Positions 24,165 through 40,615 of a stretch of 64,000 nucleotides of DNA are shown here, in pieces. The notes under the pieces are model-generated. The model had not been told where the DNA came from, ran no database searches, and saw only the letters and a program-made list of their open reading frames with translations. Every line of letters starts with the position of its first letter. The first letter of the stretch is position 1. The stretch is from contig OZ012697.1 in assembly GCA_963942565.1 (NCBI GenBank), positions 26,635,866 to 26,699,865 of the forward strand, read 5' to 3'. A program made the position numbers and the translations under genes. Source of the DNA: Maea johnstoni (lineage: Eukaryota > Annelida > Polychaeta > Spionida > Magelonidae).

Positions 24165-24779
24165 GAGATCAGGTAAACAGATAAACATGAAAAGCTCTCG
24201 AAGTTGAAGGGTTGTTGCTATAGATACAAGTAATCTACAAGTTGATGTAATAACAATGACCAGAAAATGGGTGATATGACGGAAAGGCAAGGATATGGAA
24301 TCACAAATATCTTATATGTAAAGGGAATTCTATATAATGAAATGAACATTATATTACATATAAATTTGAGAAATCTAACTTTTGCAGCAAAGAAGGTTCG
24401 GTAGAACAGGACTTAATGTGGATAGATATATGTTTATAATTCAATTATTCTTGAGATAGTGTTATTTATGAACTGATTATTGATAAAGAATTGATTAATG
24501 GCAATTGTATACTAGCACATGCTAGTGGAGTGTGATCATATCATAGCTTGAGACATATTTTCTATGAATTACGATGACGTTCAGAGACAACATTAACCCT
24601 TATGCTGCTGGGGGCTAATTTGGCCAATACAAAACGATGCAAAAACCTGAAATATGACTAAAAACCCTTGCATATGGGTACTCATCTGGGAGCACTCATC
24701 AAGAGCTATCCAATGAATACCAACATGACAGGGTTTAGATGGTTTTCAAAGATTTTTGCGTTCTTGTGCTTTTGACGAA

Positions 24780-25060
24780 AGTAGCCTCAGCATAGGAAGG
24801 GTTAAAACTATCTGCGCCGTGTTGAGCGCATTGCGCTGCTGTCGGCGCCTCATGCTAGGTATGCTGTACGTACACAATACGAGACAGACCTGTACTGTAA
24901 TGCGCGCAGTAGCGAGAGTGTGGGAAAGTACTGTGACAGGCCGTACACAGCACATACCAGTCCTGCTGCCAGGCGTGTCCTCAATGCCCAGTCTCCGTGC
25001 ACGATACAGGCACAGCCCACAAACAAGCTGCACTGCAGTACAATTCACTTCATCCACTAT
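24780..25060. other. CpG-rich patch, unassigned
   Basis: Open on both strands over about 300 bp without family resemblance; includes TGTGGGAA at 24919-24926. May be regulatory or the edge of an unseen exon. Confidence 0.2.
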
Positions 25061-25520
25061 GTTTGTGTATAAAAGGAATCTGACAGAACCAAATATGGAT
25101 TCTTTTACATTTCTTTACATAAACATGTGATTCTGACATTGACAATAGAACAGAAATCAATGTTATACCGACAGATTTGGCAACATACATGTTTTTCTTC
25201 TTCAAAGTGACCCTACGACGTCAATTAAGCGTATGCATTGATTAAAGTTTATTTGTGAAACGCTGTTGCCATAGTTGCTGCGTTGGTTACATGCATTGCC
25301 ATTCCCCACGATGACCGCACACTTTACGGAATAAGTAGAAGGGTTATGCCAACAATGGCTTAAACACCCAAGCGCTTAGCCGCTTTGAAAGAGTAGACAC
25401 AGCAAACGTACGTGTAAAGACCTTGGGCGCACAGATTAAACTAGCTAGCGTGAAATAAGACACTGCAGCCATTCTCTGAGTCCAGCATGACAGCAGCCAC
25501 ATGCAGCCCTCTACTTTACT

Positions 25521-25564
25521 ACTTCCGGTGAACGTGTCAGGTGCTTCCAGTCAACATGGCGGCC
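25521..25564 (+). promoter_or_regulatory. ETS plus YY1-type promoter-like motif pair
   Basis: ACTTCCGG (ETS/GABP consensus) at 25521-25528 and CAACATGGCGGCC (YY1-type) at 25552-25564. The pair is typical of TATA-less promoters of housekeeping genes. The minisatellite starts directly after, and no clear gene follows. Function is inferred from motifs alone. Confidence 0.35.
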
Positions 25565-25566
25565 AC

Positions 25567-26604
25567 TCATCACCGCACACCCTCACCTACCCCCGGCACC
25601 TACCCCAATGCTGCCCGTGGCACCCTCTTCATCGCGCACCCTCACCTACCCCCGGCACCTACCCCAATGCTGCCCGTGGCACCCTCTTCACCGCACACCC
25701 TCACCTACCCCCGGCACCTACCCCAATGCTGCCCGTGGCACCCTCATCACCGCACACCCTCACCTACCCCCGGCACCTACCCCAATGCTGCCCGTGGCAC
25801 CCTCATCACCGCACACCCTCACCTACCCCCGGCACCTACCCCAATGCTGCCCGTGGCACCCTCATCACCGCACACCCTCACCTACCCCCGGCACCTACCC
25901 CAATGCTGCCCGTGGCACCCTCATCACCGCACACCCTCACCTACCCCCGGCACCTACCCCAATGCTGCCCGTGGTACCCTCATCACCGCACACCCTCACC
26001 TACCCCCGGCACCTACCCCAATGCTGCCCGTGGTACCCTCATCACCGCACACCCTCACTTACCCCCGGCACCTACCCCAATGCTGCCCGTGGCACCCTCA
26101 TCACCGCACACCCTCACCTACCCCCGGCACCTACCCCAATGCTGCCCGTGGCACCCTCATCACCGCACACCCTCACCTACCCCCGGCACCTACCCCAATG
26201 CTGCCCGTGGTACCCTCATCACCGCACACCCTCACCTACCCCCGGCACCTACCCCAATGCTGCCCGTGGTACCCTCATCACCGCACACCCTCACCTACCC
26301 CCGGCACCTACCCCAATGCTGCCCGTGGTACCCTCATCACCGCACACCCTCACCTACCCCCGGCACCTACCCCAATGCTGCCCGTGGTACCCTCATCACC
26401 GCACACCCTCACCTACCCCCGGCACCTACCCCAATGCTGCCCGTGGCACAATCTTCATCGCGCACCCTGACCTACCCCCGGCACCTACCCCAATGCTGCC
26501 CGTGGCACAATCTTCATCGCGCACCCTGACCTACCCCCGGCACCTACCCCAATGCTGCCCGTGGCACCATTTTCACCACACACCCTCACCTACCCCATTC
26601 CCAC
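25567..26604 (+). repeat. 59-bp minisatellite, 17 units plus partial ends
   Basis: The marker CTGCCCGTGG recurs 17 times from 25611 to 26555, exactly 16 periods of 59 bp. Units are CpG- and C-rich and nearly identical; the commonest variation is GTGGCACC versus GTGGTACC, and the edge units carry TTCATCGCGCACC. Because 59 is not a multiple of three and the unit has no stop in any forward frame, three long forward frames (up to 405 codons) result. These are best read as repeat artefacts, not proteins. Confidence 0.95.
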
Positions 26605-28865
26605 CACCCGCGGCACCCTACTGCTCGGACAACATTGAACACAACTCATCAGATAGAGAATTATTGTGTTTGGAGGGAATCTTTAGCCAAAGAGGAACTA
26701 CAACGTTTATATATTTTTCCACAGAGTATGGCCTTGTGTTCAAGATATTTCGACATGAGCCAGAGCGAAGGAATATAATACATTCGACATTTGCAATTTA
26801 TAAATTGATTGGATTAATAAATTGATACTTGCATGTCTTCCCGTTCATTTTGAGGGTAGATTCTTTTTTGTGGCTCCAAAAATCTAGGAAAGTGTAGGAG
26901 GAGAAGTGGCTAAGTGGGAGAAGTAAATTAACCAATCCTTCCCTTCTAAAACCATAATAAAGAGACGAGCTAGCTTTTATATTCTATGTGTTTCAGGCCC
27001 AATATAAAGAGATGTTCTTTGTATAACTATTTTTTTTTGTTTTTAGTGTTTTAGGCCCAATGTAATGAGTGTTTGTGTTTGTGGAACTATTTGCATGCGC
27101 CTGTGCCCCAGCCATGAATACGGAGCCATGATACTTATGCATCAATAAGCTGAACTCACCGCTAAATCTCCACCGCCGCGAGTGCAGTTTGAAATTCAGA
27201 TTTCACACGCTTTGTAAAACATGGGTTGAGTATAAAGGTGACATACACGGCAATGAAACTCTATCCCCGCACTCGCGGAGACGCTCGACGTCTCACACAT
27301 GTTTGCGGTTTGATTGATCCTGGATCTGTGGTATTTGTATGAGACCTGTGCATTAGATCAGCAGAGAGATCCTGTCCGCATCTCTGGCCTGCACGGGCTG
27401 TAGAGTACAGACATTTAATTCCTACACCAGTCGACCGGACGTCTGCCAGTGCCTGGTTGTACAAATACCTATTGGTAACATGTTAAAAGAAATAAGCCAC
27501 AGACGTTGATGACCCACATAGCCTGTGAAACAAAGCTACTTTCAGTTGTGAGGTCATCCATCCATTCATGGCCAGGTAACTTGGTGGCAATCGGTCATGC
27601 GGTCGTGTATTATGCCCGGCTGCCCATGCATTTAGTGCAGGAATTAAATGTCGGTACTGTACTGTACGGCAAGGTATAGGCTCAGCAGGCCCACAGCGTG
27701 GATCACTGGTGCACAATCCCTGCAAATAGAGCTTCACAAATACTGGCAAATCAACGATATTCATCAACTTCTTGCATCTTTCTGATGTGGACTTTATACA
27801 CCTGGTATCGCGTATTGCAATTCAAGTTCTAAAGGGTTACGAGTGACGTGCTCCACATCTCCAAGTCAATTGTGTTTATCTGCGCTTAATTGTATATTGA
27901 TGTGAAGAACATTTTCATCTTGTCGAGTAATAGGTCAATAAACTAATCATATGCCATCACAAAGGCTTTTCCCAACTGATTTTCAAAATTATTTCATGTG
28001 CATTCGTGGTGATCTTCGGGAGATTAGTTCAAAACATGAAACAATAGTAAACAAAAGCGTTGGCAGGCAATGCAACGCCACCATCAAATTCCTCTTTTGT
28101 ATTGCTGATTTAATGCTGCTAGAAACTGATATGGACAAGGTGCTTAGCACACTGACGACTAAAATACAAGTAAGCCCTGTAAACTAGAATCTGGCCTAAA
28201 CCTTTAGAAAGCAAGAGGATTTTTTTTGGTCTGAATTAATCAAATGGGTGTTCCTTCATGCTTATTCAAATGTTTACCTGTGCTCTCCCGCAAAAGGAAT
28301 TAATTAACATATATTCTAAATACCCGCGAGGATAACATCGTGCCATAGATCTCCCTAAATGTTGATATTATACTCATTAAAGTTCATAAATGTGACTTAG
28401 CACTAAGGAATTGATGGGTGTATGATGACGGAATAGAGATAACATCGTTGTTTTAAAACATTTTAGATAATTCGTATTTAGGATTTACAAAGAATTCAAC
28501 GATTTATGCTTTGCTGGTTGTGGTTGCACAGTAGATTCTCCTTTTATCTGGCGGTGTCTAGAAATCAATGCTTGTCAATATTGCAATATCTGTATTAAAA
28601 TGAGAAGTGTGCGCGTGACTAAAAAGGTTCAAGCTTAGGCACTTTCAGTTAATTCATGATTTGCCTTTCAGCAATGAGATATAGCATGGTGCACTTAAGT
28701 GTTGGGTAAATTAGTAATGATGCGCCACTCTGTCATTACTCTCATTAGGCAAATACCGATCCACACTGGCTATCACACGGCATATGCCGACTCTAAAATA
28801 GTTCAAACCATTTTCATTGGCCTATAATATAAAACCACTGGCATGCCTAGTTATAGAGAAGGGTC
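26605..28865. other. No supported gene
   Basis: Scattered frames of 60-95 codons (27483-27767 minus, 27951-28187 plus), unrecognised. The plus frame could be an exon but has no splice partner. Confidence 0.4.
27405..27658. repeat. 19-bp inverted repeats 216 bp apart
   Basis: GTACAGACATTTAATTCCT at 27405-27423 and its complement with one mismatch at 27640-27658. Weaker symmetry extends outward. Possibly the ends of an old small transposon. Confidence 0.35.
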
Positions 28866-28866
28866 C

Positions 28867-28868
<2 letters not shown>

Positions 28869-28926
<58 letters not shown>

Positions 28927-28927
28927 A
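28869..28927 (+). repeat. (CT)n microsatellite
   Basis: About 59 bp of CT with one CC slip. Confidence 0.95.
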
Positions 28928-28929
28928 AG

Positions 28930-30689
28930 GCAGTCTTTACACCTGTATAAGCCAGATGTATGCATCAGCAGGTTTTACACGTATGAATATATATGTATGT
29001 TTGTCAAACCACCACGCACAAACTGCCTATGGAGCGTTGAGAAATTGGGTAATGCATTGTAGTTTGCCACACACACAATGCCCTCTTTGTGCGCCGTTCC
29101 ATGTCTTTTCTTTCTGAAAAACTGGTGAGGAGATGGGATATAATATTTCCCGCTTGTGTGTTAATGCAGTATGAGAATGTCGAATAAATAGGGGCTAGCA
29201 GAAGTATAGTTGTGCACTATACTATACTACTGTGCCACTGCTAGTTCGTCGTCGTCGTCGTCATCCACTGCAGGGGTCTTTTTTAAGACCTCCGCATGTC
29301 CGCGATTTTGTAAAAGAAGGGTACTTTTTTGTACCCAGGTACGAAGTATGGGGGTCAAAATCCCCTTACAATCCACGAAACATACGCGGCTCTGACGCCG
29401 AGTGACTCCCGAAGTGACTAAGCTTCCGAGTCTGCTGCGGCTACTTGCTGCCGCTAAACACGCAGAGGATTATAAAATCTTAAGTTAGAATACGTGTTCC
29501 CGTTCATCCAATGTCAGTGTTTTGATAAAAGTAGGGGTGTTTATTGAGTGGAAAAAATCAGCGTTTTATTAAAATAAGGGTGCTTTTTTTGGCCAGAAAT
29601 CAGTGCTTTAGGGGTATTTTTTAATTTTGATAACGAACGTATGCGCCCCCTAAATACCCAAGTGACCCCCCCCGGGACTTCTATATTAGCCTTATTGTAA
29701 TAGTTAAGACCAAGACCAATCTTGCAGTATAACAAAATGGAGTTTGTATCAAAAATAATTCAAGAGAAATATTTGATAGGCTTTTAATAATTGGTCGTGT
29801 TTTGCGAAAAATTCCAAGTTAAACAGTGCTTTAAGTTTTTGGTCTGACGCACGTTTTAAAGCCGCTGTCGCACACTGGTGCAACAATGCGACAGGAGGAT
29901 ACCCCTGAAGGGTGGGGTATGATTGAGTTGTATCAACCTCACAGCTGGAAGTCCTTCCTCATAGCGAAGCCTACTGAACATTATACTTATGCCATCACAA
30001 AAAGAAACAAGACGGGCGGCACCTATGTGATGCTTTTTACAGTGAGGTTGAATTGCAATAACTCAATAACGGCAGTGCACCTCACTGCAAATGAGGGTTC
30101 ATTTTAAACCTTGGAACGAGCTCTTCCGTTAGGACACGTAATGATTTTGTGTTTGCCATCCCTTTAATTTACTTGAGTACTGTCACATCACACGCCTGGG
30201 TAGCGCGGCGGCGGCGGCGCACACTCGCCCCCTCCACTACACACACTCGGGCAACTACCTATATCAACCTTCGGCATACTGCAAGGATTAAAATTACACA
30301 GGCACCCCAAGGCTCCCATTGCGACAGAGGTCAAGGACGATGTGGTGTTACTTTTTTAAGCTTGAAAATATTGTTATTGTCAAGCAAGTCCAATATGGAT
30401 ACAGAAACAAGTTACTGGCATATATCATTAGTGCATTCAAAGCAGACAGTAGGGGTACATATATATCTATGGAGTTATTGATTTGCAATAACACTGTATA
30501 TTTTAAAGATGACCTGAAATCGAATAGCTTTTGGCATTTTCATAAAAGTAAATGTATATGACCAGGAGAAAAAATATTAATTAGCTGGATCAATCTGCAA
30601 GGTCTGTCAGTTCGGCATGACTGGGTGCCATGTTCCGAGGAAAAGTGGAAGTTTGTCATTAGTTTCTGGACAATATTTTTCGATTAGAA
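28930..30689. other. No supported gene
   Basis: Contains short mirrored words such as GGGTACTTTTTTGTACCC near 29319 and a G/C-run stretch near 29670, probably old repeats. Frames at 29886-30107 and 30149-30481 are unrecognised. Confidence 0.4.
29247..29262 (+). repeat. (GTC)n short repeat
   Basis: Five units, CpG-containing. Confidence 0.8.
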
Positions 30690-31830
30690 CGAGATCTTTT
30701 ATGAATATTTAGTTTGCCTTATATTCAAATTTGCCTCATTATTTCTATTTGTATACATTATCAATTTAGTGGTTGATGATATGGTGTCTAGCAATTTCGG
30801 TTTATTTTTATGTGCACCCAGCACTACAGTTTTATTACAAAGATTGTAGTTGGTGAACCCTATGGATCTGATCCAGCTCTCAACTTTGTGCTATACGGGT
30901 TTTGATTCTTCACAATTATACAGCCACTCTGTAATGTAAAAACCTGTATTGTTTATATTTCATGTAAATATTAGTATTTGATTTATGTTCTTTCTCATCA
31001 TTTGTGAATTCTTCTCGTCTTGTTTTTTTTTATTTTGAAGCAATATCTGTCACTGCTTGTCTTGCCGCTGTTCCTTATTTTGTATAGTTAATTCAAACCT
31101 TTTCATCTGATTTAATGATCGTATTCAGAAAAAGTGTTAACAGGTGAAACTTTTTTGTGTATGTATTTCCAATGCACTTGGTTTCTTACAAATATCTGTT
31201 TATAGAAGTTTTTGTTTGCCCCATAGCCCAGATAAATTGTTTGAATATCATAGGTTTCGATCAATTCATTCAAACATTGAACTTCTTTATTTTCAGTTAT
31301 GTATACACCTTTATCAATCCAGCTCTTGTGATTTAATTTGTTGAATGAACTGTTGTTCCAAATAGGCAAACCCATTAGATGTGATTGTTTTTGGCTTAAA
31401 TTCATTTTGAATTTCAAGTACTGAATTTGCTACACAGTTCCAAAAGGGTTGTCTACCTTTTTATGAGCTATTTAAAATACAGGTTACCTCTGTAGATTCA
31501 TTGAACTATAACTCGGACCTTAGGAAATTTTGTCCAGAAATCTTTACTGGATAGGGTTCTTTTAGACCATGACTTTTAAAAGATTTCTGAGATTTTATGG
31601 AAGTTATGAAGTTTCATACCTCCTTCCTTGAGTTCGGCTTCCGTAATCTTCTGTTAGGAATTTAGGTGGTTTTTACTCCAAAGGTAATTAGCGGTAAGAT
31701 TTTCTATTGATTTGAACTGTTGTTTGTTGAGGCATGGTAGAGCCAAGAGAAGGGTTACTTTAGACATAGCACAGCTTTTTAAAGTCGCCACCGTACCATA
31801 AAGCGTCAAGGATCCTGATTTCCAAGCAGT
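30690..31830 (-). mobile_element. LINE fragment, C-terminal part of an L1/Tx1-like ORF2
   Basis: Minus-strand reading, with frame changes, shows the usual order of the region after the reverse transcriptase: LTLYGTVATLKSCAMSK, ALPCLNKQQFKSI, ELKEGGMKLHNF, NPFWNCVANSVLEIQ, GLPIWNNSSF..KSWIDKGVYI, then a tail with VVLGAHKNKPKLLDTIS. The polymerase domain (YADD) and 5' part are absent, so the copy is 5'-truncated and broken by stops and frameshifts. Non-functional. Confidence 0.75.
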
Positions 31831-32006
31831 GTTACTTGCATGTCCCTATAATATAACAGTACACCTATGCAATAGATAAAATCTTTAATTTATAATATAT
31901 AAATATCAAAACAATAACAGAATATAGTACAAACTCTTGCTATATACAAGGTGGAAGACATGGATTTCGTTATACACTCCCAAAAACTGCAAATGGAATT
32001 ACACTC

Positions 32007-32009
<3 letters not shown>

Positions 32010-32098
<89 letters not shown>
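32010..32098 (+). repeat. (TA)n microsatellite
   Basis: About 88 bp of uninterrupted TA. Confidence 0.97.
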
Positions 32099-32504
32099 TA
32101 ATCATAGAAAATACACTAAAACTGCGAACTCCCATTGTAGATCTTCCCAGAAATATATAAAAAGATACCAATAGACCATAGTTAGGTCCATCCTCTTGAA
32201 ACCAATAACGATTTCCAAAATAATGGCGTTGAAAGAAGTTCGGAAAATACAGATTGCACAGAAACAATGAATGGGCTTTGATCGATTTCAATTGTAGAAG
32301 ACAGCCAATGTATTTCTATCACTACAACAACATCATACTGCAAATCCATCATATCATCACTGTTGGCATCACAGTGGGACTGCCAATACAAGACCACTCA
32401 TATATCGAACGGCTGTGATAAACATAATTAGCACGGCATTTGGAATTTCAAATATAGTCACTCTTTCTGTCATATCAAGAACAATTCCTGACTAGCCAAA
32501 TGGA

Positions 32505-32603
32505 AGTGGCGTACACCGGCTGGGAGTCAGACCCGGGCAGAGATGAGAGTAAGCTCGCCGTCACTGTCTGCACTTTAGACCACTGGGCCATCAGGGCGGA
32601 CCC
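32505..32603 (-). repeat. tRNA-derived SINE head or tRNA pseudogene
   Basis: On the minus strand, TGGCCCAGTGG (pol III A box; 32580-32590) and GGGTCTGACTCCC (B box; 32522-32534) are 45 bp apart, the normal spacing. The acceptor ends do not pair convincingly, so not an intact tRNA. The sequence after the B box has no visible terminator or tail. Confidence 0.65.
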
Positions 32604-32739
32604 CCATTCCATATGACACTCAGCTCATGCCTACTAGCTGGCTGGATGTTAGGTGGTTGATTAAGCGGGCTAAGAGGGGTGATAATGATGGTAGTAGCAA
32701 GTCGTCCTGGCCTTCCCTTCCTTGCACCCTGCTATGATA

Positions 32740-33060
32740 TCAATTACCGGCACGAGGGCTATCATTAGCACGGCCCTTTTGCTGCATGCTATTTCCAGCA
32801 ATACCGTGGGAAAACCGCAAACAGTCATATACAGCACCTTTTATTGAAGCAATTACCTGGCTGTTCCCAGCATAAGAAACCGACAGTAAGCGTAAAAACT
32901 GGCCTTCGTCTATTGGTGAGAACGTGCTCAGGCCGGCAGCCTGCCAGCTTTCTGCGCTACATAACCAGCACACAACACATGATGACGTCACGCTTACATG
33001 AGCAGCCGCTCAAACAGCATTACTGCCAATGGCACGTGCTCGACGGAACCGGATTAAACG
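32740..33060. promoter_or_regulatory. Candidate control region 3' of HES
   Basis: A less AT-rich patch about 1.3 kb past the HES stop carries CGTGGGAA (32805-32812), TGACGTCA (32983-32990) and CACGTG (33033-33038), the same three motif types found at the HES promoter and intron 2. No coding signal is convincing. Enhancer function is inference only. Confidence 0.3.
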
Positions 33061-33965
33061 TGTTCATGCAAACACTGATCTTCATGAGCGATATGGTTGT
33101 GTCAGTAGAAAAACATTAGCTCTGTTCAGATATACCTCATGAAGCTCGGTTAGCTGGTCATATTTCGTTGGCAAACCATCTTGAAAAAACTTGAGTATAC
33201 AACGATGCACTTAAGATTTGGATACTAGTTACGAAAGTGTGTCCGAGTAGAATACTGTCTATGTAATCATATTTGACTTGGAATATCATATTGAAGGGTT
33301 TCCCTATTGCATAACTCGCATTCGACACATATGATGCTTCAATAGATAGTATCTACATAATGCCATGGCAGAACCAAAGGGCGGCGGACCATTCATTATT
33401 ATGAAGAGGGAATACTTCTTTGACCCGGTCACAATTTTTTTTACTGTGTCAGAGCCAGAAATTCTCAATTGTTTAAAGGCTAGAGTACTTCTCGATTTTC
33501 AGGGCCAGACTTTTTCCCATCCCAGAATATTAAATGGTACCATGGATATTACAAATAAACACTTATGAGTCTACTGACTCTTGAAAGACCTGGCTTAAAT
33601 CCAGCTGAAGATCTTGAAAGCGTGTCAACTGGACACCAGTGACAAGCAACCGAAACAGTATGCACAAAAGAAAAAACACTTTAGCATTTACAAATCAGAT
33701 TTGTAATTGCATAGAATAATTCTCTCAACAGTTCACACATTATCATATACACGCACAACTGTTTCAACGAACCTTATTTGTTGCGAAGTACTAAAAATCG
33801 AATCATATTCAATTAACTGAACATGAACAAATGAAGCAAAAATAAAGATGCTATTGAACTATATAAGAAAACGCAACCACGTGATAATTTGTGCAACTCG
33901 GCAAAGCCTATATGGAAGTGATTAAACCATAGAGAATGGGCGACGAGTTCGCTTGATCAGCATCC

Positions 33966-34199
33966 TTAACCCATTCACACTCAAGAGTTTCTCTAGAAGT
34001 ATCGTCTATCTGCTACTTTCACACTTTTGGAAATAACTTGGGTATAAAGCGAAAGTTTGCGAAATATTTCAAGGAGAGTTGTTGTTCATCTCCTGATCAA
34101 CATTTCTCCTTCAAATACTTTCAAAAAAATGCTTTTGTTAGAAAAATATTATCAAAATTGTCTGGCCTGTTTTGGCTGCTCTGAGCATTAATGGGTTAA
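33966..34199 (+). mobile_element. piggyBac-like MITE, family A
   Basis: Bounded by TTAA on both sides, with terminal inverted repeats CCCATTCACACTC and a matching TTAATGGG end. About 230 bp, no coding capacity. TTAA target duplication followed by CCC is the piggyBac signature. It lies just beyond the HES stop codon, likely within its 3' UTR or flank. Confidence 0.8.
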
Positions 34200-34346
34200 T
34201 AAGGACTGCATGTTACATACATGGCTCAGGGTGTGATCGGGTCGGAGTTTGTCTATTTACGAATAGTTCCAAGAACTATTTCAGTTGCAGGCACCATATG
34301 GAGTTTCTCACAGCACCGTGCATTTGGATAGCGACAGATGACGCCC

Positions 34347-38064
<3,718 letters not shown>

Positions 38065-38480
38065 AATGCCGTTAGTTGCCAGAAAGAAAACTTTTCCTTC
38101 AAAATATTGCTAGATAAATCCAAGGGAGCGTCGTCGGCACGCGCTGGAAGTGGAGGTATGCCGACTGTCTTGCCACGGAGTGTGGGAAACTTAGGGTAGA
38201 GACGTCTATAACTAAACACATACCTACACTCGTGGGAAACTTACATCCCAACGTGCATACCTGTGGTCTTGGCCAATCAGCGGCCAGCAATGATCCCATC
38301 CCCGTGCAAGCTGCTTGCCGATTGGCTGCAGGCTGCACGACTTGTGTGTTTACCGTTCTACCTGTTGCTCTGCGTGCCAATCATCTCACCTGTGTTTTCA
38401 TATGGCAATGAGGCGCACGTGCGTGTTCTATTGTGGGTACTGTGGGAAAACTACGCCCCCTTCCCCCTCTTCAGCGCTCC
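38065..38480 (-). promoter_or_regulatory. HES 5' flank/5'UTR with CSL, CCAAT, E-box and GC-box motifs
   Basis: Upstream of the HES start codon lie three YGTGGGAA sites, the consensus of CSL/Su(H), at 38181-38188, 38231-38238 and 38441-38448. The first two share the longer string GTGGGAAACTTA. CCAAT boxes occur near 38273 and 38375 and in reverse near 38330. A CACGTG E-box is at 38416-38421 and a GC box (ACGCCCCC) near 38453. All CSL motifs read on the plus strand, opposite to the gene. The transcription start is not visible. A CATAAAG string near 38497 is a weak TATA candidate. Notch regulation is inferred from motif content and gene family. Confidence 0.7.
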
Positions 38481-38841
38481 TCCTCCGCGACAAGGCATTC
38501 TTTATGGGCCTGCTCCTCCGCCGCTATCTCCTTACGTGCCCCCGCTCTACCTGTCTGCCCTGCTGGCCGCCCCAGCACACACCGCATCGCTACAGCAGCT
38601 ACACGAGACCCGAAAGACCCGCTACTCGCAACTAGAACCTAAAAGTAATAACAAATAAATTAACGGCCAAACAAACTAGAAAACTTTCTTAACACCCCAA
38701 TATATTTTTTGGAGAAGCCCTTTACTTAAGCATGGTGAGAGGTAGGGTAGAGGGGTGTATTCGTGCTTGGTTGAGCAGTGGTGGTGGCCTGGCTTGGAAC
38801 CGTGCCCATCCTGAGGGCGCCCTGCCGGATCCAGCAGAGAG

Positions 38842-38849
38842 CGTGGGAA
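38842..38849 (+). promoter_or_regulatory. Distal CSL/Su(H)-type site upstream of HES
   Basis: CGTGGGAA, the fourth YGTGGGAA match 5' of the HES gene, about 0.8 kb upstream of the ATG. A single 8-mer is weak alone; its weight comes from the cluster. Confidence 0.45.
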
Positions 38850-39627
38850 CAGAGCCAGGGTGACTTCTCTCTCTGCCCATTGTTTGCCATGTAAATATAT
38901 TCCGCATCGCGCTTCACCAAGCTCGCACCACCACCACCACCTAGTTAGCCGGGTGGGCTGGACGTACCAGTGCTATTGACTAAAACCCCACTTCTTTCTA
39001 TCAAACTGCACACCTGTCTAACTAAACTTCAATTGCCATTTCCCCTGCCCCCGAGAACATGCACTGACCCTCATGGGGGCCTAGAATGGCGGAAATAGTG
39101 AGGGATTAGGGAGATTAAGGGGGATAACTAGCTGGTGCCCATGGCCGGGCGGTGCACCTGTTGTCAGGCACTAAGAGCAGTGTATAGAGCACTATGATAA
39201 CACAAGCATCCCGTAACAGGTGCGCGCTCCCCTCGCTCGCCTGGGCGCTGCCATGCTCCTGTGCCACACACGGACCCTCCCCAACACTGGGCCCTTCTCG
39301 ACATTTCTTGTCTCCCATACCAAAGACAGGCAACTCCTGGGACTGTCCCTCCCCTGGACTGGGTCATGGACACTGACATTCCTCCATACCACAGACTGGG
39401 CCTTCCTGGGCGCTGGCCACCCCCTTGCCACGACTCCAATTTTAAGAACCTCCCCCCCCCAAAAAAAAAATGATTATTAAAAAAAAAGATCCCTCTACAA
39501 TGATTTTGGATTTTTAAAGATCCACAACCAATGTCTTTTTTGACTATGGGCCCCATATACAATTTTCATGACCCCACCTACAGTGACTTAATTTTTTTAA
39601 AGCACCCATCACTTTTTAATACTCCCA

Positions 39628-39689
<62 letters not shown>

Positions 39690-40399
39690 CCCAAATGTTT
39701 ATTGTTTTCCTGTAAATAAAACCACCACCTTAGCTAACATAGGATAATGTAAAATGCTTTTTCATGAAAGCTTGGTGAAATACGTTATTGACAAGATACC
39801 AAGTAAGCGGAAAGTTGATAATAATCAATTCATCATCTGCTCTGAGAATAAAATAATGAAATGTCGTGTAGTTTCTTGGCACATTCTGGTACAATAATGT
39901 GACCTTGATATAGTACATGAATAAAAGTATATCCTGTGGTATATTTGGCCTTGCCGTCAAGATAAATAGGTGTGGGCGAGTTTACACTAATACGTGTTGG
40001 GGAATGCGTTTGTGTTTGGGACACATTGGGAGTGAAATCTCGTCAACAGGGTTTGGATCACAGATACTATTGGGAGTATATCTTAGGTGTAAAGACTCAA
40101 AGGATCGTCATCCAACTACCGCAGATAACAAAGTTATGACAGTTTGAAGGAAGGAGCTTCAAAAATGGCGGAGACCACCCATAAGCTGACATTTACCTCT
40201 GTAATGGGCTATAAAATTGTAAAGGAAAGCTTGCAACATATTATTTTGCATTGAGGTTGTATAGGACTGTATAATGAATGAAATAAATATGACTTTTACA
40301 TATATCTGCTTGTATTTTGTGCTATTTAGTGATGATTTTGTGAGGTAATGTTTCTAAATCACAAATATTTTTGCAAACGGTCCGATAACTTTAAAGGAC
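38850..40399. other. Intergenic, upstream of HES
   Basis: C-rich stretch at about 39220-39460, open in several frames on both strands, then AT-rich DNA with a TA tract. No gene supported. Confidence 0.45.
39632..39687 (+). repeat. (TA)n microsatellite
   Basis: About 55 bp of TA, upstream of HES. Confidence 0.97.
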
Positions 40400-40615
40400 A
40401 ATTCCACCATGGATAAAACAGAGGCCCAAGTAGTTGCTTATGGTATTCTCTACTTAAACCCTCTAAGCAGGCTGTTGGTGCAACTAAGTCATTAGCAGTT
40501 ACCTTACTGCTAATGACTTAGTTGCACCAACAGCCTTCTTAGAGGCTATTAACAGGCTAAAATGGCCTCCCCCAGTGCCTCTATTTTGTGTCTGTAGGGA
40601 GGAGTTTGAACAGCA
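40400..40615. mobile_element. Palindromic MITE-like element with perfect core hairpin
   Basis: Core arms 40461-40499 and 40506-40544 (39 bp, one mismatch, 6-bp loop) carry TTGGTGCAACTAAGTCATT and its complement. The symmetry continues outward in a weaker form (AAAACAGAGGC against GCCTCTATTTTG), giving a palindrome of about 200 bp. Confidence 0.65.

Noticed and set aside
25608-26825. 405-codon forward open frame
   Set aside because: It is the minisatellite read through; the other two forward frames are equally open, so there is no sign of selection for one protein.
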